Positions 1-13,590 of a stretch of 64,000 nucleotides of DNA are shown piece by piece. The stretch is taken from positions 645,648 to 709,647 of the forward strand of contig JACGCN010000029.1 in assembly GCA_014905825.1 (NCBI GenBank), written 5' to 3'. Every line of letters starts with the position of its first letter. The stretch's first letter is position 1. The notes beneath the pieces are model-generated. The model ran no database searches. It saw only the letters and a program-made list of their open reading frames with translations, and had not been told where the DNA came from. The stretch comes from Lyophyllum atratum (Eukaryota > Basidiomycota > Agaricomycetes > Agaricales > Lyophyllaceae). A program made the position numbers and the translations under genes.

Positions 1-3000
1 CCTTGCCCCCCCGGCTTCGGAATGAAGGTGGGAAGAGTGGGATGAAGCATGACGCTGCGGGAGTCCTGGTTAGAGGGTTAGGGTTCTTGCGACGGTCAAA
101 AAAAAAAGTGCTCTGTTACGACTGCAAATTGTGCGCGCTACGAGGTGAAATCTGACATGATTCAGACGTGCTATGATCTCGAACCGCTGAAGATATCGAA
201 CGTGGAGAGCCGACGTGCTTTGCTCCCCCCCGGCTTCGAAATGAAGTTGGGAAAGAGTGGGATGAAGCATGACGCTGGTTTTAGCTGTGTTTTTCCCGTG
301 GGATGTGTTTGGGCAATACTAACTTTCTTGGAAGATGATATTGTAGATGACGAAGGCGGTGATGTGTTTGGACTGTATTCAGACTTGGTGGGAAAGCTGA
401 GGTTGGCTCTGCGAGCGTTCTTTGCTCCCCCCCGGCTTCGAAATGAAGGGGGGAAGAGTGGGATGAAGCATGACGCTGCGGGAGGCCTGGTTAGAGGCTT
501 AGGGTGTGGGACGTATGTGGGAAACTTAGCGTCGGGACGAGGAGGACGGTTACGAGGTGAACTCTGTTTGCGAGTGTTCTGCGACGCGTGTTCCTTGCCC
601 CCCCGGCTTCGGAATGAAGGTGGGAAGAGTGGGATGAAGCATGACGCTGCGGGAGTCCTGGTTAGAGGGTTAGGGTTCTTGCGACGGTCAAAAAAAAAAG
701 TGCTCTGTTACGACTGCAAATTGTGCGCGCTACGAGGTGAAATCTGACATGATTCAGACGTGCTATGATCTCGAACCGCTGAAGATATCGAACGTGGAGA
801 GCCGACGTGCTTTGCTCCCCCCCGGCTTCGAAATGAAGTTGGGAAAGAGTGGGATGAAGCATGACGCTGGTTTTAGCTGTGTTTTTCCCGTGGGATGTGT
901 TTGGGCAATACTAACTTTCTTGGAAGATGATATTGTAGATGACGAAGGCGGTGATGTGTTTGGACTGTATTCAGACTTGGTGGGAAAGCTGAGGTTGGCT
1001 CTGCGAGCGTTCTTTGCTCCCCCCCGGCTTCGAAATGAAGGGGGGAAGAGTGGGATGAAGCATGACGCTGCGGGAGGCCTGGTTAGAGGCTTAGGGTGTG
1101 GGACGTATGTGGGAAACTTAGCGTCGGGACGAGGAGGACGGTTACGAGGTGAACTCTGTTTGCGAGTGTTCTGCGACGCGTGTTCCTTGCCCCCCCGGCT
1201 TCGGAATGAAGGTGGGAAGAGTGGGATGAAGCATGACGCTGCGGGAGTCCTGGTTAGAGGGTTAGGGTTCTTGCGACGGTCAAAAAAAAAAGTGCTCTGT
1301 TACGACTGCAAATTGTGCGCGCTACGAGGTGAAATCTGACATGATTCAGACGTGCTATGATCTCGAACCGCTGAAGATATCGAACGTGGAGAGCCGACGT
1401 GCTTTGCTCCCCCCCGGCTTCGAAATGAAGTTGGGAAAGAGTGGGATGAAGCATGACGCTGGTTTTAGCTGTGTTTTTCCCGTGGGATGTGTTTGGGCAA
1501 TACTAACTTTCTTGGAAGATGATATTGTAGATGACGAAGGCGGTGATGTGTTTGGACTGTATTCAGACTTGGTGGGAAAGCTGAGGTTGGCTCTGCGAGC
1601 GTTCTTTGCTCCCCCCCGGCTTCGAAATGAAGGGGGGAAGAGTGGGATGAAGCATGACGCTGCGGGAGGCCTGGTTAGAGGCTTAGGGTGTGGGACGTAT
1701 GTGGGAAACTTAGCGTCGGGACGAGGAGGACGGTTACGAGGTGAACTCTGTTTGCGAGTGTTCTGCGACGCGTGTTCCTTGCCCCCCCGGCTTCGGAATG
1801 AAGGTGGGAAGAGTGGGATGAAGCATGACGCTGCGGGAGTCCTGGTTAGAGGGTTAGGGTTCTTGCGACGGTCAAAAAAAAAAGTGCTCTGTTACGACTG
1901 CAAATTGTGCGCGCTACGAGGTGAAATCTGACATGATTCAGACGTGCTATGATCTCGAACCGCTGAAGATATCGAACGTGGAGAGCCGACGTGCTTTGCT
2001 CCCCCCCGGCTTCGAAATGAAGTTGGGAAAGAGTGGGATGAAGCATGACGCTGGTTTTAGCTGTGTTTTTCCCGTGGGATGTGTTTGGGCAATACTAACT
2101 TTCTTGGAAGATGATATTGTAGATGACGAAGGCGGTGATGTGTTTGGACTGTATTCAGACTTGGTGGGAAAGCTGAGGTTGGCTCTGCGAGCGTTCTTTG
2201 CTCCCCCCCGGCTTCGAAATGAAGGGGGGAAGAGTGGGATGAAGCATGACGCTGCGGGAGGCCTGGTTAGAGGCTTAGGGTGTGGGACGTATGTGGGAAA
2301 CTTAGCGTCGGGACGAGGAGGACGGTTACGAGGTGAACTCTGTTTGCGAGTGTTCTGCGACGCGTGTTCCTTGCCCCCCCGGCTTCGGAATGAAGGTGGG
2401 AAGAGTGGGATGAAGCATGACGCTGCGGGAGTCCTGGTTAGAGGGTTAGGGTTCTTGCGACGGTCAAAAAAAAAAGTGCTCTGTTACGACTGCAAATTGT
2501 GCGCGCTACGAGGTGAAATCTGACATGATTCAGACGTGCTATGATCTCGAACCGCTGAAGATATCGAACGTGGAGAGCCGACGTGCTTTGCTCCCCCCCG
2601 GCTTCGAAATGAAGTTGGGAAAGAGTGGGATGAAGCATGACGCTGGTTTTAGCTGTGTTTTTCCCGTGGGATGTGTTTGGGCAATACTAACTTTCTTGGA
2701 AGATGATATTGTAGATGACGAAGGCGGTGATGTGTTTGGACTGTATTCAGACTTGGTGGGAAAGCTGAGGTTGGCTCTGCGAGCGTTCTTTGCTCCCCCC
2801 CGGCTTCGAAATGAAGGGGGGAAGAGTGGGATGAAGCATGACGCTGCGGGAGGCCTGGTTAGAGGCTTAGGGTGTGGGACGTATGTGGGAAACTTAGCGT
2901 CGGGACGAGGAGGACGGTTACGAGGTGAACTCTGTTTGCGAGTGTTCTGCGACGCGTGTTCCTTGCCCCCCCGGCTTCGGAATGAAGGTGGGAAGAGTGG

Positions 3001-6000
3001 GATGAAGCATGACGCTGCGGGAGTCCTGGTTAGAGGGTTAGGGTTCTTGCGACGGTCAAAAAAAAAAGTGCTCTGTTACGACTGCAAATTGTGCGCGCTA
3101 CGAGGTGAAATCTGACATGATTCAGACGTGCTATGATCTCGAACCGCTGAAGATATCGAACGTGGAGAGCCGACGTGCTTTGCTCCCCCCCGGCTTCGAA
3201 ATGAAGTTGGGAAAGAGTGGGATGAAGCATGACGCTGGTTTTAGCTGTGTTTTTCCCGTGGGATGTGTTTGGGCAATACTAACTTTCTTGGAAGATGATA
3301 TTGTAGATGACGAAGGCGGTGATGTGTTTGGACTGTATTCAGACTTGGTGGGAAAGCTGAGGTTGGCTCTGCGAGCGTTCTTTGCTCCCCCCCGGCTTCG
3401 AAATGAAGGGGGGAAGAGTGGGATGAAGCATGACGCTGCGGGAGGCCTGGTTAGAGGCTTAGGGTGTGGGACGTATGTGGGAAACTTAGCGTCGGGACGA
3501 GGAGGACGGTTACGAGGTGAACTCTGTTTGCGAGTGTTCTGCGACGCGTGTTCCTTGCCCCCCCGGCTTCGGAATGAAGGTGGGAAGAGTGGGATGAAGC
3601 ATGACGCTGCGGGAGTCCTGGTTAGAGGGTTAGGGTTCTTGCGACGGTCAAAAAAAAAAGTGCTCTGTTACGACTGCAAATTGTGCGCGCTACGAGGTGA
3701 AATCTGACATGATTCAGACGTGCTATGATCTCGAACCGCTGAAGATATCGAACGTGGAGAGCCGACGTGCTTTGCTCCCCCCCGGCTTCGAAATGAAGTT
3801 GGGAAAGAGTGGGATGAAGCATGACGCTGGTTTTAGCTGTGTTTTTCCCGTGGGATGTGTTTGGGCAATACTAACTTTCTTGGAAGATGATATTGTAGAT
3901 GACGAAGGCGGTGATGTGTTTGGACTGTATTCAGACTTGGTGGGAAAGCTGAGGTTGGCTCTGCGAGCGTTCTTTGCTCCCCCCCGGCTTCGAAATGAAG
4001 GGGGGAAGAGTGGGATGAAGCATGACGCTGCGGGAGGCCTGGTTAGAGGCTTAGGGTGTGGGACGTATGTGGGAAACTTAGCGTCGGGACGAGGAGGACG
4101 GTTACGAGGTGAACTCTGTTTGCGAGTGTTCTGCGACGCGTGTTCCTTGCCCCCCCGGCTTCGGAATGAAGGTGGGAAGAGTGGGATGAAGCATGACGCT
4201 GCGGGAGTCCTGGTTAGAGGGTTAGGGTTCTTGCGACGGTCAAAAAAAAAAGTGCTCTGTTACGACTGCAAATTGTGCGCGCTACGAGGTGAAATCTGAC
4301 ATGATTCAGACGTGCTATGATCTCGAACCGCTGAAGATATCGAACGTGGAGAGCCGACGTGCTTTGCTCCCCCCCGGCTTCGAAATGAAGTTGGGAAAGA
4401 GTGGGATGAAGCATGACGCTGGTTTTAGCTGTGTTTTTCCCGTGGGATGTGTTTGGGCAATACTAACTTTCTTGGAAGATGATATTGTAGATGACGAAGG
4501 CGGTGATGTGTTTGGACTGTATTCAGACTTGGTGGGAAAGCTGAGGTTGGCTCTGCGAGCGTTCTTTGCTCCCCCCCGGCTTCGAAATGAAGGGGGGAAG
4601 AGTGGGATGAAGCATGACGCTGCGGGAGGCCTGGTTAGAGGCTTAGGGTGTGGGACGTATGTGGGAAACTTAGCGTCGGGACGAGGAGGACGGTTACGAG
4701 GTGAACTCTGTTTGCGAGTGTTCTGCGACGCGTGTTCCTTGCCCCCCCGGCTTCGGAATGAAGGTGGGAAGAGTGGGATGAAGCATGACGCTGCGGGAGT
4801 CCTGGTTAGAGGGTTAGGGTTCTTGCGACGGTCAAAAAAAAAAGTGCTCTGTTACGACTGCAAATTGTGCGCGCTACGAGGTGAAATCTGACATGATTCA
4901 GACGTGCTATGATCTCGAACCGCTGAAGATATCGAACGTGGAGAGCCGACGTGCTTTGCTCCCCCCCGGCTTCGAAATGAAGTTGGGAAAGAGTGGGATG
5001 AAGCATGACGCTGGTTTTAGCTGTGTTTTTCCCGTGGGATGTGTTTGGGCAATACTAACTTTCTTGGAAGATGATATTGTAGATGACGAAGGCGGTGATG
5101 TGTTTGGACTGTATTCAGACTTGGTGGGAAAGCTGAGGTTGGCTCTGCGAGCGTTCTTTGCTCCCCCCCGGCTTCGAAATGAAGGGGGGAAGAGTGGGAT
5201 GAAGCATGACGCTGCGGGAGGCCTGGTTAGAGGCTTAGGGTGTGGGACGTATGTGGGAAACTTAGCGTCGGGACGAGGAGGACGGTTACGAGGTGAACTC
5301 TGTTTGCGAGTGTTCTGCGACGCGTGTTCCTTGCCCCCCCGGCTTCGGAATGAAGGTGGGAAGAGTGGGATGAAGCATGACGCTGCGGGAGTCCTGGTTA
5401 GAGGGTTAGGGTTCTTGCGACGGTCAAAAAAAAAAGTGCTCTGTTACGACTGCAAATTGTGCGCGCTACGAGGTGAAATCTGACATGATTCAGACGTGCT
5501 ATGATCTCGAACCGCTGAAGATATCGAACGTGGAGAGCCGACGTGCTTTGCTCCCCCCCGGCTTCGAAATGAAGTTGGGAAAGAGTGGGATGAAGCATGA
5601 CGCTGGTTTTAGCTGTGTTTTTCCCGTGGGATGTGTTTGGGCAATACTAACTTTCTTGGAAGATGATATTGTAGATGACGAAGGCGGTGATGTGTTTGGA
5701 CTGTATTCAGACTTGGTGGGAAAGCTGAGGTTGGCTCTGCGAGCGTTCTTTGCTCCCCCCCGGCTTCGAAATGAAGGGGGGAAGAGTGGGATGAAGCATG
5801 ACGCTGCGGGAGGCCTGGTTAGAGGCTTAGGGTGTGGGACGTATGTGGGAAACTTAGCGTCGGGACGAGGAGGACGGTTACGAGGTGAACTCTGTTTGCG
5901 AGTGTTCTGCGACGCGTGTTCCTTGCCCCCCCGGCTTCGGAATGAAGGTGGGAAGAGTGGGATGAAGCATGACGCTGCGGGAGTCCTGGTTAGAGGGTTA

Positions 6001-9000
6001 GGGTTCTTGCGACGGTCAAAAAAAAAAGTGCTCTGTTACGACTGCAAATTGTGCGCGCTACGAGGTGAAATCTGACATGATTCAGACGTGCTATGATCTC
6101 GAACCGCTGAAGATATCGAACGTGGAGAGCCGACGTGCTTTGCTCCCCCCCGGCTTCGAAATGAAGTTGGGAAAGAGTGGGATGAAGCATGACGCTGGTT
6201 TTAGCTGTGTTTTTCCCGTGGGATGTGTTTGGGCAATACTAACTTTCTTGGAAGATGATATTGTAGATGACGAAGGCGGTGATGTGTTTGGACTGTATTC
6301 AGACTTGGTGGGAAAGCTGAGGTTGGCTCTGCGAGCGTTCTTTGCTCCCCCCCGGCTTCGAAATGAAGGGGGGAAGAGTGGGATGAAGCATGACGCTGCG
6401 GGAGGCCTGGTTAGAGGCTTAGGGTGTGGGACGTATGTGGGAAACTTAGCGTCGGGACGAGGAGGACGGTTACGAGGTGAACTCTGTTTGCGAGTGTTCT
6501 GCGACGCGTGTTCCTTGCCCCCCCGGCTTCGGAATGAAGGTGGGAAGAGTGGGATGAAGCATGACGCTGCGGGAGTCCTGGTTAGAGGGTTAGGGTTCTT
6601 GCGACGGTCAAAAAAAAAAGTGCTCTGTTACGACTGCAAATTGTGCGCGCTACGAGGTGAAATCTGACATGATTCAGACGTGCTATGATCTCGAACCGCT
6701 GAAGATATCGAACGTGGAGAGCCGACGTGCTTTGCTCCCCCCCGGCTTCGAAATGAAGTTGGGAAAGAGTGGGATGAAGCATGACGCTGGTTTTAGCTGT
6801 GTTTTTCCCGTGGGATGTGTTTGGGCAATACTAACTTTCTTGGAAGATGATATTGTAGATGACGAAGGCGGTGATGTGTTTGGACTGTATTCAGACTTGG
6901 TGGGAAAGCTGAGGTTGGCTCTGCGAGCGTTCTTTGCTCCCCCCCGGCTTCGAAATGAAGGGGGGAAGAGTGGGATGAAGCATGACGCTGCGGGAGGCCT
7001 GGTTAGAGGCTTAGGGTGTGGGACGTATGTGGGAAACTTAGCGTCGGGACGAGGAGGACGGTTACGAGGTGAACTCTGTTTGCGAGTGTTCTGCGACGCG
7101 TGTTCCTTGCCCCCCCGGCTTCGGAATGAAGGTGGGAAGAGTGGGATGAAGCATGACGCTGCGGGAGTCCTGGTTAGAGGGTTAGGGTTCTTGCGACGGT
7201 CAAAAAAAAAAGTGCTCTGTTACGACTGCAAATTGTGCGCGCTACGAGGTGAAATCTGACATGATTCAGACGTGCTATGATCTCGAACCGCTGAAGATAT
7301 CGAACGTGGAGAGCCGACGTGCTTTGCTCCCCCCCGGCTTCGAAATGAAGTTGGGAAAGAGTGGGATGAAGCATGACGCTGGTTTTAGCTGTGTTTTTCC
7401 CGTGGGATGTGTTTGGGCAATACTAACTTTCTTGGAAGATGATATTGTAGATGACGAAGGCGGTGATGTGTTTGGACTGTATTCAGACTTGGTGGGAAAG
7501 CTGAGGTTGGCTCTGCGAGCGTTCTTTGCTCCCCCCCGGCTTCGAAATGAAGGGGGGAAGAGTGGGATGAAGCATGACGCTGCGGGAGGCCTGGTTAGAG
7601 GCTTAGGGTGTGGGACGTATGTGGGAAACTTAGCGTCGGGACGAGGAGGACGGTTACGAGGTGAACTCTGTTTGCGAGTGTTCTGCGACGCGTGTTCCTT
7701 GCCCCCCCGGCTTCGGAATGAAGGTGGGAAGAGTGGGATGAAGCATGACGCTGCGGGAGTCCTGGTTAGAGGGTTAGGGTTCTTGCGACGGTCAAAAAAA
7801 AAGTGCTCTGTTACGACTGCAAATTGTGCGCGCTACGAGGTGAAATCTGACATGATTCAGACGTGCTATGATCTCGAACCGCTGAAGATATCGAACGTGG
7901 AGAGCCGACGTGCTTTGCTCCCCCCCGGCTTCGAAATGAAGTTGGGAAAGAGTGGGATGAAGCATGACGCTGGTTTTAGCTGTGTTTTTCCCGTGGGATG
8001 TGTTTGGGCAATACTAACTTTCTTGGAAGATGATATTGTAGATGACGAAGGCGGTGATGTGTTTGGACTGTATTCAGACTTGGTGGGAAAGCTGAGGTTG
8101 GCTCTGCGAGCGTTCTTTGCTCCCCCCCGGCTTCGAAATGAAGGGGGGAAGAGTGGGATGAAGCATGACGCTGCGGGAGGCCTGGTTAGAGGCTTAGGGT
8201 GTGGGACGTATGTGGGAAACTTAGCGTCGGGACGAGGAGGACGGTTACGAGGTGAACTCTGTTTGCGAGTGTTCTGCGACGCGTGTTCCTTGCCCCCCCG
8301 GCTTCGGAATGAAGGTGGGAAGAGTGGGATGAAGCATGACGCTGCGGGAGTCCTGGTTAGAGGGTTAGGGTTCTTGCGACGGTCAAAAAAAAAAGTGCTC
8401 TGTTACGACTGCAAATTGTGCGCGCTACGAGGTGAAATCTGACATGATTCAGACGTGCTATGATCTCGAACCGCTGAAGATATCGAACGTGGAGAGCCGA
8501 CGTGCTTTGCTCCCCCCCGGCTTCGAAATGAAGTTGGGAAAGAGTGGGATGAAGCATGACGCTGGTTTTAGCTGTGTTTTTCCCGTGGGATGTGTTTGGG
8601 CAATACTAACTTTCTTGGAAGATGATATTGTAGATGACGAAGGCGGTGATGTGTTTGGACTGTATTCAGACTTGGTGGGAAAGCTGAGGTTGGCTCTGCG
8701 AGCGTTCTTTGCTCCCCCCCGGCTTCGAAATGAAGGGGGGAAGAGTGGGATGAAGCATGACGCTGCGGGAGGCCTGGTTAGAGGCTTAGGGTGTGGGACG
8801 TATGTGGGAAACTTAGCGTCGGGACGAGGAGGACGGTTACGAGGTGAACTCTGTTTGCGAGTGTTCTGCGACGCGTGTTCCTTGCCCCCCCGGCTTCGGA
8901 ATGAAGGTGGGAAGAGTGGGATGAAGCATGACGCTGCGGGAGTCCTGGTTAGAGGGTTAGGGTTCTTGCGACGGTCAAAAAAAAAAGTGCTCTGTTACGA

Positions 9001-12000
9001 CTGCAAATTGTGCGCGCTACGAGGTGAAATCTGACATGATTCAGACGTGCTATGATCTCGAACCGCTGAAGATATCGAACGTGGAGAGCCGACGTGCTTT
9101 GCTCCCCCCCGGCTTCGAAATGAAGTTGGGAAAGAGTGGGATGAAGCATGACGCTGGTTTTAGCTGTGTTTTTCCCGTGGGATGTGTTTGGGCAATACTA
9201 ACTTTCTTGGAAGATGATATTGTAGATGACGAAGGCGGTGATGTGTTTGGACTGTATTCAGACTTGGTGGGAAAGCTGAGGTTGGCTCTGCGAGCGTTCT
9301 TTGCTCCCCCCCGGCTTCGAAATGAAGGGGGGAAGAGTGGGATGAAGCATGACGCTGCGGGAGGCCTGGTTAGAGGCTTAGGGTGTGGGACGTATGTGGG
9401 AAACTTAGCGTCGGGACGAGGAGGACGGTTACGAGGTGAACTCTGTTTGCGAGTGTTCTGCGACGCGTGTTCCTTGCCCCCCCGGCTTCGGAATGAAGGT
9501 GGGAAGAGTGGGATGAAGCATGACGCTGCGGGAGTCCTGGTTAGAGGGTTAGGGTTCTTGCGACGGTCAAAAAAAAAAGTGCTCTGTTACGACTGCAAAT
9601 TGTGCGCGCTACGAGGTGAAATCTGACATGATTCAGACGTGCTATGATCTCGAACCGCTGAAGATATCGAACGTGGAGAGCCGACGTGCTTTGCTCCCCC
9701 CCGGCTTCGAAATGAAGTTGGGAAAGAGTGGGATGAAGCATGACGCTGGTTTTAGCTGTGTTTTTCCCGTGGGATGTGTTTGGGCAATACTAACTTTCTT
9801 GGAAGATGATATTGTAGATGACGAAGGCGGTGGTGATGTGTTTGGACTGTATTCAGACTTGGTGGGAAAGCTGAGGTTGGCTCTGCGAGCGTTCTTTGCT
9901 CCCCCCCGGCTTCGAAATGAAGGGGGGAAGAGTGGGATGAAGCATGACGCTGCGGGAGGCCTGGTTAGAGGCTTAGGGTGTGGGACGTATGTGGGAAACT
10001 TAGCGTCGGGACGAGGAGGACGGTTACGAGGTGAACTCTGTTTGCGAGTGTTCTGCGACGCGTGTTCCTTGCCCCCCCGGCTTCGGAATGAAGGTGGGAA
10101 GAGTGGGATGAAGCATGACGCTGCGGGAGTCCTGGTTAGAGGGTTAGGGTTCTTGCGACGGTCAAAAAAAAAAGTGCTCTGTTACGACTGCAAATTGTGC
10201 GCGCTACGAGGTGAAATCTGACATGATTCAGACGTGCTATGATCTCGAACCGCTGAAGATATCGAACGTGGAGAGCCGACGTGCTTTGCTCCCCCCCGGC
10301 TTCGAAATGAAGTTGGGAAAGAGTGGGATGAAGCATGACGCTGGTTTTAGCTGTGTTTTTCCCGTGGGATGTGTTTGGGCAATACTAACTTTCTTGGAAG
10401 ATGATATTGTAGATGACGAAGGCGGTGATGTGTTTGGACTGTATTCAGACTTGGTGGGAAAGCTGAGGTTGGCTCTGCGAGCGTTCTTTGCTCCCCCCCG
10501 GCTTCGAAATGAAGGGGGGAAGAGTGGGATGAAGCATGACGCTGCGGGAGGCCTGGTTAGAGGCTTAGGGTGTGGGACGTATGTGGGAAACTTAGCGTCG
10601 GGACGAGGAGGACGGTTACGAGGTGAACTCTGTTTGCGAGTGTTCTGCGACGCGTGTTCCTTGCCCCCCCGGCTTCGGAATGAAGGTGGGAAGAGTGGGA
10701 TGAAGCATGACGCTGCGGGAGTCCTGGTTAGAGGGTTAGGGTTCTTGCGACGGTCAAAAAAAAAAGTGCTCTGTTACGACTGCAAATTGTGCGCGCTACG
10801 AGGTGAAATCTGACATGATTCAGACGTGCTATGATCTCGAACCGCTGAAGATATCGAACGTGGAGAGCCGACGTGCTTTGCTCCCCCCCGGCTTCGAAAT
10901 GAAGTTGGGAAAGAGTGGGATGAAGCATGACGCTGGTTTTAGCTGTGTTTTTCCCGTGGGATGTGTTTGGGCAATACTAACTTTCTTGGAAGATGATATT
11001 GTAGATGACGAAGGCGGGTGATGTGTTTGGACTGTATTCAGACTTGGTGGGAAAGCTGAGGTTGGCTCTGCGAGCGTTCTTTGCTCCCCCCCGGCTTCGA
11101 AATGAAGGGGGGAAGAGTGGGATGAAGCATGACGCTGCGGGAGGCCTGGTTAGAGGCTTAGGGTGTGGGACGTATGTGGGAAACTTAGCGTCGGGACGAG
11201 GAGGACGGTTACGAGGTGAACTCTGTTTGCGAGTGTTCTGCGACGCGTGTTCCTTGCCCCCCCGGCTTCGGAATGAAGGTGGGAAGAGTGGGATGAAGCA
11301 TGACGCTGCGGGAGTCCTGGTTAGAGGGTTAGGGTTCTTGCGACGGTCAAAAAAAAAAGTGCTCTGTTACGACTGCAAATTGTGCGCGCTACGAGGTGAA
11401 ATCTGACATGATTCAGACGTGCTATGATCTCGAACCGCTGAAGATATCGAACGTGGAGAGCCGACGTGCTTTGCTCCCCCCCGGCTTCGAAATGAAGTTG
11501 GGAAAGAGTGGGATGAAGCATGACGCTGGTTTTAGCTGTGTTTTTCCCGTGGGATGTGTTTGGGCAATACTAACTTTCTTGGAAGATGATATTGTAGATG
11601 ACGAAGGCGGTGATGTGTTTGGACTGTATTCAGACTTGGTGGGAAAGCTGAGGTTGGCTCTGCGAGCGTTCTTTGCTCCCCCCCGGCTTCGAAATGAAGG
11701 GGGGAAGAGTGGGATGAAGCATGACGCTGCGGGAGGCCTGGTTAGAGGCTTAGGGTGTGGGACGTATGTGGGAAACTTAGCGTCGGGACGAGGAGGACGG
11801 TTACGAGGTGAACTCTGTTTGCGAGTGTTCTGCGACGCGTGTTCCTTGCCCCCCCGGCTTCGGAATGAAGGTGGGAAGAGTGGGATGAAGCATGACGCTG
11901 CGGGAGTCCTGGTTAGAGGGTTAGGGTTCTTGCGACGGTCAAAAAAAAAAGTGCTCTGTTACGACTGCAAATTGTGCGCGCTACGAGGTGAAATCTGACA

Positions 12001-13393
12001 TGATTCAGACGTGCTATGATCTCGAACCGCTGAAGATATCGAACGTGGAGAGCCGACGTGCTTTGCTCCCCCCCGGCTTCGAAATGAAGTTGGGAAAGAG
12101 TGGGATGAAGCATGACGCTGGTTTTAGCTGTGTTTTTCCCGTGGGATGTGTTTGGGCAATACTAACTTTCTTGGAAGATGATATTGTAGATGACGAAGGC
12201 GGTGATGTGTTTGGACTGTATTCAGACTTGGTGGGAAAGCTGAGGTTGGCTCTGCGAGCGTTCTTTGCTCCCCCCCGGCTTCGAAATGAAGGGGGGAAGA
12301 GTGGGATGAAGCATGACGCTGCGGGAGGCCTGGTTAGAGGCTTAGGGTGTGGGACGTATGTGGGAAACTTAGCGTCGGGACGAGGAGGACGGTTACGAGG
12401 TGAACTCTGTTTGCGAGTGTTCTGCGACGCGTGTTCCTTGCCCCCCCGGCTTCGGAATGAAGGTGGGAAGAGTGGGATGAAGCATGACGCTGCGGGAGTC
12501 CTGGTTAGAGGGTTAGGGTTCTTGCGACGGTCAAAAAAAAAAGTGCTCTGTTACGACTGCAAATTGTGCGCGCTACGAGGTGAAATCTGACATGATTCAG
12601 ACGTGCTATGATCTCGAACCGCTGAAGATATCGAACGTGGAGAGCCGACGTGCTTTGCTCCCCCCCGGCTTCGAAATGAAGTTGGGAAAGAGTGGGATGA
12701 AGCATGACGCTGGTTTTAGCTGTGTTTTTCCCGTGGGATGTGTTTGGGCAATACTAACTTTCTTGGAAGATGATATTGTAGATGACGAAGGCGGGTGATG
12801 TGTTTGGACTGTATTCAGACTTGGTGGGAAAGCTGAGGTTGGCTCTGCGAGCGTTCTTTGCTCCCCCCCGGCTTCGAAATGAAGGGGGGAAGAGTGGGAT
12901 GAAGCATGACGCTGCGGGAGGCCTGGTTAGAGGCTTAGGGTGTGGGACGTATGTGGGAAACTTAGCGTCGGGACGAGGAGGACGGTTACGAGGTGAACTC
13001 TGTTTGCGAGTGTTCTGCGACGCGTGTTCCTTGCCCCCCCGGCTTCGGAATGAAGGTGGGAAGAGTGGGATGAAGCATGACGCTGCGGGAGTCCTGGTTA
13101 GAGGGTTAGGGTTCTTGCGACGGTCAAAAAAAAAAAGTGCTCTGTTACGACTGCAAATTGTGCGCGCTACGAGGTGAAATCTGACATGATTCAGACGTGC
13201 TATGATCTCGAACCGCTGAAGATATCGAACGTGGAGAGCCGACGTGCTTTGCTCCCCCCCGGCTTCGAAATGAAGTTGGGAAAGAGTGGGATGAAGCATG
13301 ACGCTGGTTTTAGCTGTGTTTTTCCCGTGGGATGTGTTTGGGCAATACTAACTTTCTTGGAAGATGATATTGGGTGATGTGTTTGGACTGTAT
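1..13393. repeat. 592-bp satellite, about 22.5 tandem units
   Basis: The unit beginning CCTTGCCCCCCCGGCTTCGG recurs every 592 bp from base 1 to 13393, and copies are essentially identical. Each unit contains three related ~50-bp subrepeats (C-run, GGCTTCG, then GAGTGGGATGAAGCATGACG) and telomere-like GGGTTAGGG words. The only variants I see are a poly-A run of 9 (near 7794) or 11 (near 13126) instead of 10, one GGT insertion (near 9830), one extra G at about 11016 and 12794, and a ~15-bp deletion in the last unit near 13372. The array runs off the left edge, and its right end is interrupted by the LE sequence. Open frames of 200 codons per unit exist but shift by one base each unit, so I treat the array as non-coding. 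Confidence 0.95.
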
Positions 13394-13590
13394 TATACCG
13401 TCCTGTATAAGAGTACTCTTATATACAAATATCAAAATTTTGGGGATGTTAGGGGTCCAAAAGAGAGGTTATATATGTACCAATGAACCTTTAAAAAAGC
13501 TAAGAAATCGGCGGTCCGGTTGTGGAGAAAAAGGAGGGTAAAGTTGCGTGCTCCTGGAAGTATATAAGTCACGTGACATGACCCGCGAGG
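13394..13590 (+). mobile_element. LE terminal sequence, copy 1
   Basis: First of three ~99% identical copies (others at 31445 and 58438) of an AT-rich ~190-bp sequence starting TATACCGTCCTG. It carries a perfect 18-bp palindrome, TATAAGAGTACTCTTATA, about 12 bp from its edge, and ends near a GTCACGTGAC palindrome. The left neighbour is satellite DNA that elsewhere continues GTATTCAGAC but here switches to the LE after GTAT(T). That marks a real insertion or recombination junction. The class of element is not determined. Confidence 0.6.

Noticed and set aside
145..13377. Repeated 200-codon plus-strand and 66-codon minus-strand frames in the 592-bp array, including a 397-codon fusion at 7249-8442
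   Set aside because: They repeat with the satellite, start at GTG in the plus frame, shift by one base per unit, and the fusion arises only from a 9-A homopolymer. No domain or splice support.
1..13393. Telomere
   Set aside because: Only isolated GGGTTAGGG words occur; there is no continuous TTAGGG array in the window.
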